NCBI GenBank assembly: GCA_038254585.1
Contig: JBBSGA010000091.1
Coordinates: forward strand, 1 to 18,800
Reading direction: 5' to 3'
Source: JBBSGA01 sp038254585
Lineage (GTDB): Bacteria; Chloroflexota; Chloroflexia; Chloroflexales; Kallotenuaceae
Length of the DNA: 18,800 bases
Under the pieces are notes generated by a model. That model made no database searches, was not told the origin of the DNA, and was given only the letters and a program-made list of their open reading frames with translations. The translations under genes were made by a program, and so were the position numbers. Positions 14,297 to 18,800 of this stretch are shown piece after piece (within the stretch, counting starts at the first letter, position 1; every line of letters starts with the position of its first letter).

Positions 14297-14842
14297 TCCC
14301 GTCCCCAATGCCACGGCTTGCCCGCCGCGGACGTAGAGCAAGCCGTAGGCGCGCCGGAAATCGTCGAGGTCGCGCGTCAGCTCGACGTCGCGCTGGCAGT
14401 AGTCCGCGAGCAGCAGAGGGTCGTAGCGCGTAGGTGGAACGGCCTTGCCGGTGCCGAGGGTCGCGCGCGCCACTTCCTCGAGGCCGTGGCGGCGGCCGGT
14501 TGCCTGCATGAGCAGGGCATGGAGATCTACGGCCCGCGACCGGAGCTCGCCGCGGAGCCGCCGCTCCTCTACGGGCGTCGCGCCTGGCAGCCCGCGCGCC
14601 CGGTTGCCCGCGACGTAGCCGGAAAGGACCCGATTGTCGTAGGCCAGAAGGTTGAAGCCGACGATCTGCGCGTGCTCGATCAGATAGTGCAGCAGCCCGC
14701 GGCCGTGGCGCCCATCCCAGTGCACGAAGCCGTCGACGTCCGACCACGTCACCGCCACTTCATAGCCCACCCGCTCCACGACGTCGAGCCCGAAGCCAAA
14801 GCCCCGCCCGAGCTCGAGGTCGAAGACGACGCGGCCGGCCAT
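14255..14842 (-). CDS. DEDD-type 3'-5' exonuclease domain protein (RNase H-like)
   Basis: 195 aa. Motif I is VVFDLEL at residues 5-11, with D8 and E10 as the expected metal ligands. Motif II is IVGFNLLAYDNRVLSGY at about 60-76. Motif III is LLADYCQRDVELTRDL at about 144-160, the YCxxDVxLT signature of predicted PolB-type 3'-5' exonucleases. ARATLGTGKAVPP in between is also typical. In the family, enzymes of this fold trim single-stranded or 3' DNA ends. Its ATG (14842) directly follows the TAG of the upstream gene, so they are coupled. The C-terminus after about residue 181 (GLTTEAQRDGARRF) is encoded by the palindromic element and is probably not native. Its presence within a virion-gene row is unusual. 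Confidence 0.72.
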   Translation of the reverse strand: MAGRVVFDLELGRGFGFGLDVVERVGYEVAVTWSDVDGFVHWDGRHGRGLLHYLIEHAQIVGFNLLAYDNRVLSGYVAGNRARGLPGATPVEERRLRGELRSRAVDLHALLMQATGRRHGLEEVARATLGTGKAVPPTRYDPLLLADYCQRDVELTRDLDDFRRAYGLLYVRGGQAVALGTGLTTEAQRDGARRF

Positions 14843-15529
14843 CTAATCGAACCCACGATGAGCCGACGTTCGCCCATCCACGGCCTGGAGGTTCCAGGCC
14901 ACGATCTGGCGCTGCACGTCGGCGAATGGCAGCGCGAGCAGCCGCTGCCGGAAGTCGCGCAGCAGGACCGCCGCCGCGCGTGCCGTCTGCTGCGCGACCG
15001 CGGGCGGCACGTTGGTCCGTCCGACCTCGCGCTTGCCGTAGAGCTCCAGCGCGAAGCCTTCGGCGCCGTCGAGCAGCAGCTCACGCCATTCGACCGGAAC
15101 GTTGGTGTCGATCGCCGTCGCGGCGCCGCCGATCGTCGCGCTGAGGTCGAAGCCGTAGCCGCCGCGCACGACTACCTCGACCGTGTTACCGGCCGGCAGG
15201 CTCGACGGCAGCAAGACGTAGTGGCCGCCCTGCGCCTCGTAGTAGCTCCAGCCGGCCACGCTTTCGATGGCATTCGCCGCGGTCACGTCGCGCACCAGCA
15301 CGATGCTGCCGAAGAGCGCGGCCGTGAGCTCGGTGTCCAGCCGCACCGCGTGGTTGGCTGGGACCGTGACCAGCACCGTCGCCACCAGCGGCCGTGCCTC
15401 GCTCAACGCGGCGACCGCCTGGTCCAAGGCGATACCCAGCTCCGCATCGCTATAACGCTGGGGCGCGCCATCGTCCTGCATCTGTGTCCGCAGCGCCGCG
15501 AGCGCAACCGTACGTGTGCTCCAGGTCAT
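14843..15529 (-). CDS. Phage neck/head-tail adaptor candidate (228 aa)
   Basis: The protein begins MTWSTRTVALAALRTQMQDD and contains YSDAELGIALDQAVAALSEA, a helix pattern common near the start of phage head-tail connector and adaptor proteins. A beta-rich middle follows (VVVRGGYGFDLSATIGGAA), then helices with WRELLLDGAEGFALELYGKR and AARAAAVLLRDFRQRLLALP. Its place two genes after the major capsid supports a neck or adaptor role, but the family is not certain. The start at 15529 has only a weak binding site (GCGGAA). It ends with TAG touching the ATG of the exonuclease gene. Confidence 0.6.
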   Translation of the reverse strand: MTWSTRTVALAALRTQMQDDGAPQRYSDAELGIALDQAVAALSEARPLVATVLVTVPANHAVRLDTELTAALFGSIVLVRDVTAANAIESVAGWSYYEAQGGHYVLLPSSLPAGNTVEVVVRGGYGFDLSATIGGAATAIDTNVPVEWRELLLDGAEGFALELYGKREVGRTNVPPAVAQQTARAAAVLLRDFRQRLLALPFADVQRQIVAWNLQAVDGRTSAHRGFD

Positions 15530-15545
15530 GAAGGGTTCCGCTCAT

Positions 15546-15607
15546 TTGACTTGGGGCAGTAGACTACGAATCCCACGCGATCCCTCGTTTCACGAAAGGA
15601 GGATGCC
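15546..15607 (+). promoter_or_regulatory. Promoter/leader region of the SnoaL-like gene
   Basis: A TTGACT hexamer at 15546-15551 is the only -35-like sequence, but no convincing -10 lies 16-18 nt downstream. A perfect AAAGGAGG Shine-Dalgarno (15596-15603) sits 4-5 nt before the ATG at 15608. The strong RBS decides the start and shows the gene can be translated independently of the phage operon on the other strand. Confidence 0.4.
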
Positions 15608-16018
15608 ATGTCCGCCGAAGAGAACAAGGCCGTCGTTCGGCGCTATTTCGAAGCGTTCCATAATGCACGCCAGCTCGAGATCGGTCCTGAGATCTTCGTA
15701 GATCCCGAAAGTGGGCCGCCGATAGCCCAGGTGCTGCGGACCGCCTTCCCGGACTATCAGATCACGATCAAGGCGCAGCTCGGCGAGGGCGATATGGTTG
15801 CCACGGTCTGGGAGGGACGCGGCACGCATCAAGGCACATGGCAAAGTCCCATCGGTCCGATCCCGGCGACCGGCAAGGTGGTGACGTGGACGGGCACGAC
15901 AACCCTGCGCCTCGTCGACGGCAAAATCGCCGACGTCATCGGGACAAACTGGGACCACCTGGGCATTCTGCAACAAATGGGTGCGCTCCCTGCGACGGCG
16001 CCGCGATCGGGTGCCTGA
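15608..16018 (+). CDS. SnoaL-like polyketide cyclase/ester cyclase family protein
   Basis: 136 aa, start fixed by AAAGGAGG. The N-terminus NKAVVRRYFEAFHNARQLEI is the usual first helix of SnoaL-like proteins (NTF2 fold). AFPDYQITIKAQLGEGDMVA follows at about residues 55-75, then WEGRGTHQGTWQSPIGPIPA and a final IADVIGTNWDHLGILQQMGA. All are typical of the ester cyclase/SnoaL branch that binds small hydrophobic molecules in a cone-shaped pocket; catalysis is not certain for most members. It lies alone on the plus strand within a minus-strand phage module, between capsid and adaptor genes, so it is best seen as a cargo ('moron') gene or a later insertion. It ends at a hairpin shared with the capsid gene. 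Confidence 0.85.
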   Translation: MSAEENKAVVRRYFEAFHNARQLEIGPEIFVDPESGPPIAQVLRTAFPDYQITIKAQLGEGDMVATVWEGRGTHQGTWQSPIGPIPATGKVVTWTGTTTLRLVDGKIADVIGTNWDHLGILQQMGALPATAPRSGA

Positions 16019-16042
16019 CGCTGCTTGCCATCCGACGATGCA

Positions 16043-16069
16043 CGGGCCGTAGTGTCGGTCTACGGCCCG
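16043..16069. terminator. Bidirectional hairpin between SnoaL-like and capsid genes
   Basis: CGGGCCGTAG (16043-16052), loop TGTCGGT, CTACGGCCCG (16060-16069): a perfect 10-bp stem. It lies between the converging 3' ends at 16018 and 16088. No T-run follows on either strand, so efficiency is uncertain. Confidence 0.6.
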
Positions 16070-16087
16070 CTGCTGTCCCCCTACCAA

Positions 16088-18097
16088 CTATGGGACGTTG
16101 CGCTTGAGCGCCGCGCGCCAGTCGATCACGCCGACTGTGAAGAAGAACCTGGCCTTCAGATCGAGCTGATCGTTGGTGAACATACGCTGCCCGCCCGGAT
16201 CCGAGAAGACCTCGGGCACGCGGCCGAAGCGGAAGCCGACGCCGATCGCCGGGTTCTTCGTCGGGTCCGCCACCGCGGCCCAGTCGTTCGCGTCGGTGAA
16301 GTCCGGACAGGTCACCACCTGCGCTGAGCCCTTGCGCACGTTGCGCTGGAGGTTCGCGTCCATCACCTCCGAGCCGACGATCTGCGCCGCCGTCGCTTCG
16401 AGCTCGACCGGCACGACCAGCCGCTCCGGGCGCGCGCCGAGCCGCCGGGTGCTGTTGAGCTCGGGCTGGCGGTACATCCCCTGGATCGCGGCCTCCCACG
16501 CCGCGGAGGAGAGCGCCGTGACGCCGACGTTGCTGTGGTTGGCCGAGAAGAGGTTGAAGGTATCCTGGAGCACCGGACCGGCCCCGGCGTTCGCGGTAAA
16601 GATGCCGGCGACGGCGGCCGAGAGCGTGCGGTAGGCGCTGGCGGCCAGCTTCTGCGGGATCTGCGTGATCTTGCCGGTGTCGTCCTTGTCGATCGCCTCG
16701 AGCGTGATGCCGATGAAGCCGCCCTTCTTGGTCCACTGCGACGTCTCGCCCGTATCGGCAATCGTCAGCTCGGTGTAGCTCGCGCCCTCCACGACCGTCG
16801 GCAGATCGCCGAAGCCGCCGAGCGTGATCCACGTCGGATCCTGCAGCGTCCCGAACTCCACGATCTGCGCGATCTGCTCCCACCAGAGGTAGGCGTCCTG
16901 GAAATATTGCTGGCAATACTTGTTGAGCGCATTCTTGGTCAGATCGTTGAGCGTGGTCGAGGTCGCGTTGGCGAACTCGGCGCGCTCGCCGTCGAAGATG
17001 CCGCGCAGCTCGTGGTCGCCCGTGACCAGCAGGTAGAGCTGCTTGTATGAGCGCAGCCGGCTGAAGGCGGCGCCGGCCGGCAGCCGCACGCCGAACATCG
17101 CGTCCACCGCCGTTTGAAGCTGATCCAGCGGCGTGTTGCCCATGCTGATGCGGCTCGTCGTACCGGCGAGCGCCGCGCCGTCGCGCCGGCCGCCATCCGA
17201 GGATTGTCCCAGGTTCTGCACGACCGCGGGAGTCACGGCGGCCGCCATCGCGGCCTGCAGCTGCGCGATCTGCTGCTGCAGCGCGACGAGCGCCGCGGCC
17301 GTCGTATCAAGCGCCGGGGCAGTGGCCGCATGCCCGTCAGCGCCACTCGAGGCGCGGGCCTCTGCCCCTCCGTCTCCGATCCCCTGTCCCCCGTCCGCCG
17401 TCCCCTGTAACTCGTCCCCTGTAACCCGTCCCCTATCCACCGTCGCCGCTAGGGCCACCTGAACTGCTTCGCGCATCTGCTCATCCTCCACTACGCGGCT
17501 CAGAGCCGCCTCGAAGCGCCCGCCGCGCGCGGGCTTCGTCGCGATGACGTCGAGCGACTCGACGCCCGTGATCTCCAGCACCCTGCGCCCCTCGGCCGCC
17601 AGGTAGAGCGCGGCCGACAGCCCGACATCGGGCGCCGGCTCGCCGCTCTGGTAGGCGTAGAGATAGGCGTCGGCGACGGCGCGCGCCATTCCCGCGGCCG
17701 GCCCCGCCAGGCGCAGCCGCCCACGGATCGCCGCCGCGGCCGGATCGAACGTGCCATCCGCAAAGACGCCCGCCAGCGCCTCCGGCCGGCGCTCGCCGTT
17801 GGGACCGCGGTCCTGCGGTCCCGCGTGGCCGAGGTAGACGTTCAGACGGTTGAAGAGCGGCGTGGCCGCCTCGATCACCTCCGGCGAGAACTCCCAGCCG
17901 TTGCCCACGCCCGCGTCGATCGCTACCACCTGGTAGACACCGCCGCCCGCCGGCCCGTCCCGCATGGCGCCGAGCTGGAGCGCGACCGGCACCGCCACGC
18001 TCGTGCACATCCCTGCCGGGCACGGCGCCGGCGCCGTGCCGGCCGCGCTGGGAGCCGCGGCGCCTGCCGCCGCGAGGAAGATCGGCGCCGCGCTCAT
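16088..18097 (-). CDS. Prohead protease-scaffold-major capsid fusion protein
   Basis: 669 aa from ATG 18097, with GGAGGTGG upstream and an ATGA overlap with the preceding gene. Residues about 55-205 look like a phage prohead protease: GNGWEFSPEVIEAATPLFNR, then LGHAG with His91, DVGLSAALY with Ser161, and the strand SLDVIATKPARGG. Residues about 220-250 are a Gly/Asp-rich repeat-encoded linker and 262-290 a Gln/Ala coiled coil, as in scaffold regions. From about 319 (MGNTPLDQLQTAVDAMFGVR) to the end is an HK97-fold major capsid, Mu gpT-like: WTKKGGFIGITLEAIDKDD, then PERLVVPVELEATAAQIVGS and GFRFGRVPEVFSDPGGQRMF. The capsid part would be released by self-cleavage near 300-319, an inference. 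Protease and capsid are usually separate genes. The reading frame is continuous with no break. Confidence 0.78.
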   Translation of the reverse strand: MSAAPIFLAAAGAAAPSAAGTAPAPCPAGMCTSVAVPVALQLGAMRDGPAGGGVYQVVAIDAGVGNGWEFSPEVIEAATPLFNRLNVYLGHAGPQDRGPNGERRPEALAGVFADGTFDPAAAAIRGRLRLAGPAAGMARAVADAYLYAYQSGEPAPDVGLSAALYLAAEGRRVLEITGVESLDVIATKPARGGRFEAALSRVVEDEQMREAVQVALAATVDRGRVTGDELQGTADGGQGIGDGGAEARASSGADGHAATAPALDTTAAALVALQQQIAQLQAAMAAAVTPAVVQNLGQSSDGGRRDGAALAGTTSRISMGNTPLDQLQTAVDAMFGVRLPAGAAFSRLRSYKQLYLLVTGDHELRGIFDGERAEFANATSTTLNDLTKNALNKYCQQYFQDAYLWWEQIAQIVEFGTLQDPTWITLGGFGDLPTVVEGASYTELTIADTGETSQWTKKGGFIGITLEAIDKDDTGKITQIPQKLAASAYRTLSAAVAGIFTANAGAGPVLQDTFNLFSANHSNVGVTALSSAAWEAAIQGMYRQPELNSTRRLGARPERLVVPVELEATAAQIVGSEVMDANLQRNVRKGSAQVVTCPDFTDANDWAAVADPTKNPAIGVGFRFGRVPEVFSDPGGQRMFTNDQLDLKARFFFTVGVIDWRAALKRNVP
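17375..17440 (-). repeat. 14-bp tandem repeat in the capsid-fusion linker
   Basis: Read on the minus strand, GGGGAC recurs every 14 nt: GGGGACGGGTTACA, GGGGACGAGTTACA, GGGGACGGCGGACG, GGGGACAGGGGATC. A 14-nt period is not a multiple of 3, so each unit is read in a different frame, giving the Gly/Asp/Thr-rich linker (RVTGDELQGTADGGQGIGDG). It lies exactly between protease and capsid domains. Confidence 0.75.
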
Positions 18098-18345
18098 CGC
18101 TCGCCACCTCCGGCCGGAATCTCGTCCAGCGCCGCCTGGATCGTATACTCGAAGATCGTCGCCGCCGGCACCTGCAGCTTGCGGCCGTCGGCCACGACCA
18201 CGACGTAGCGGTCGGCATAGGCCCGCATGCCCAGCACCTCGTTCGCACACACGCCCGCGACCGCGCAGAGCGCGCCGATGACTCCGTCCCCGACGGCCGG
18301 CGCCTCATCGCCGGCCGCCATCGCGTCTCGTCGCCTTCTCACCAT
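18094..18345 (-). CDS. Small phage-module protein upstream of capsid fusion (83 aa)
   Basis: ATG 18345 is chosen because AAAGG stands 8-9 nt upstream; a GTG at 18387 in the same frame gives 97 aa but has no binding site. The protein has a basic N-terminus (MVRRRRDAMAAGDEAP), a hydrophobic alanine/glycine-rich stretch (GVIGALCAVAGVCANEVLGM) and a C-terminal part with YVVVVADGRKLQVPAATIFEY, ending AALDEIPAGGGER. Its stop overlaps the start of the capsid fusion gene by ATGA, so both are translated together. I do not recognise the family. Position before the protease-capsid gene suits a small head protein or portal-associated protein, but nothing in the sequence decides this. Confidence 0.55.
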   Translation of the reverse strand: MVRRRRDAMAAGDEAPAVGDGVIGALCAVAGVCANEVLGMRAYADRYVVVVADGRKLQVPAATIFEYTIQAALDEIPAGGGER

Positions 18346-18407
18346 ATCCAGTGCCTTTCTCGTGGCGTCCCAATCGGGAATGCGCACAGACTAGCACATA
18401 TGTTCTT

Positions 18408-18662
18408 CTACGGCGAGGGCTGAAATAGGCTACGAGTCGGGGTAGTTTCGGGTGATGCGTGACGCGGGAGTGCCTGCCGGCCATTGATCAGCTCGGCCAG
18501 CTCCGCATGCCGGAAGTCCTCCAGGCGCGTCCACAGCCCGGCATAGGGCGCGTACGGAGCCTGCGCCTGCATAGCCGGCCACCGTTCGATCGCCTCGACG
18601 GCGGAGAGTGCCCCGGTCCAAGCGAACGGCTCGTGCTCCCAGGCTGGACCTACGACCATCAC
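18408..18662 (-). CDS. Hypothetical protein (84 aa)
   Basis: The frame starts GTG-ATG at 18662/18659 and encodes VVGPAWEHEPFAWTGALSAV, then EAIERWPAMQAQAPYAPYAG and LEDFRHAELAELINGRQALP. The composition is protein-like (amphipathic helices, aromatic residues), but no ribosome binding site is clear. The open frame extends upstream through protein-like sequence (VRVQEPNSDTPDVEV) with no start codon before a stop near 18710. It could be the C-terminal remnant of a longer gene or a small real gene. No family is recognised. It is separated from the phage module by about 20 nt and might be its first gene. Confidence 0.4.
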   Translation of the reverse strand: MMVVGPAWEHEPFAWTGALSAVEAIERWPAMQAQAPYAPYAGLWTRLEDFRHAELAELINGRQALPRHASPETTPTRSLFQPSP

Positions 18663-18685
18663 TTCGACGTCAGGAGTGTCGCTGT

Positions 18686-18714
18686 TTGGCTCCTGGACGC
18701 GTACGGTACACTAT
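18686..18714 (+). promoter_or_regulatory. Possible promoter with small inverted repeat for the right-edge gene
   Basis: TTGGCT (18686-18691) and CACTAT (18709-18714) are 17 nt apart. CTATCG immediately after is mirrored by CGATAG about 8 nt later, a possible operator overlapping the start of transcription. Both hexamers are weak matches, so confidence is low. Confidence 0.3.
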
Positions 18715-18749
18715 CGGTTGGGATCGATAGACACCGCGAGGTGAGCGTG

Positions 18750-18800
18750 ATGGCGACAATCGCAACAACTCCTGAGCGCGACCAAGAACCCCCGCCGCTC
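18750..18800 (+). CDS. 5' end of a gene running off the window
   Basis: ATG 18750 has GAGGTGA about 5-6 nt upstream and the frame stays open to the window edge, giving MATIATTPERDQEPPPL. Only 17 residues are visible, so no function can be assigned. It is divergent from the phage module, so it could belong to the flanking chromosome or to an early phage region. Confidence 0.45.
   Translation, partial: MATIATTPERDQEPPPL

Noticed and set aside
14318..15562. 414-aa plus-strand ORF opposite adaptor and exonuclease genes
   Set aside because: Spans two well-supported minus-strand genes and has shadow-like composition.
18094..18387. GTG start at 18387 for the small phage protein
   Set aside because: No Shine-Dalgarno; ATG 18345 has AAAGG at good spacing. 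It remains possible if the transcript is leaderless.
1..18800. tRNA or rRNA genes
   Set aside because: No cloverleaf-like sequence with GGTTCGA-type T-loop in a proper context and no rRNA segment was recognised by eye.

Overview
The window reads as a piece of a GC-rich bacterial chromosome. The mix of a DUF433/DUF5615 toxin-antitoxin pair, an NB-ARC/TPR STAND ATPase, DUF4405, a SnoaL-like protein and a dispersed palindromic element resembles Chloroflexota (Roseiflexus/Kouleothrix-like). That placement is inference from gene content; there is no rRNA or marker gene.

Left part (1-7170), an accessory patchwork. A probable DUF3800 fragment abuts a frameshifted DDE transposase relic (about 1-650). 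A PIN-like toxin/DUF433 antitoxin operon follows on the minus strand (632-1170), then a 76-aa orphan ORF and two near-perfect 14-bp hairpins, at least one a terminator. On the plus strand come an aminoglycoside-adenylyltransferase-like nucleotidyltransferase with its own promoter, and a two-gene membrane operon (DUF4405 four-helix protein plus a small two-helix protein). On the minus strand lie a flavin-dependent monooxygenase and, overlapping its stop by ATGA, a zinc-ribbon ORF broken by two in-frame stops. Next come a decayed copy of a phage tail-protein 3' end, a GNAT N-terminal remnant, a 28-bp direct repeat, and an intact dienelactone hydrolase-family gene.

Centre (7261-9844), a large STAND gene. 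It encodes an uncharacterised helical N-terminal domain, NB-ARC, a winged-helix region and C-terminal TPRs built from near-identical 120-bp units. A consensus TATAAT lies 7 nt before its ATG, predicting a leaderless transcript. Its stop shares a CTAG palindrome with the convergent tail-spike gene.

Right part (9841-18345), a minus-strand phage structural module. In transcription order (right to left): a small protein, a protease-scaffold-capsid fusion, a neck/adaptor candidate, a DEDD-type 3'-5' exonuclease, two small virion-like proteins, a large tail/baseplate-like protein and a right-handed beta-helix tail spike with one frameshift. A SnoaL-like gene sits antisense inside the module with its own RBS and a hairpin shared with the capsid gene. 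A MITE-like palindromic element interrupts the module behind the exonuclease gene. No portal, terminase, tape measure, integrase or lysis gene is visible here, so the module is partial, degraded, or continues past the window.

How it fits together: the phage module ends exactly where the STAND gene ends, and a second, decayed copy of the tail 3' end lies on the far side of the STAND and hydrolase genes. The simplest reading is that these two genes are cargo at the edge of a prophage. The STAND protein is then a candidate for anti-phage defence or superinfection exclusion, which is inference, not shown by the sequence.
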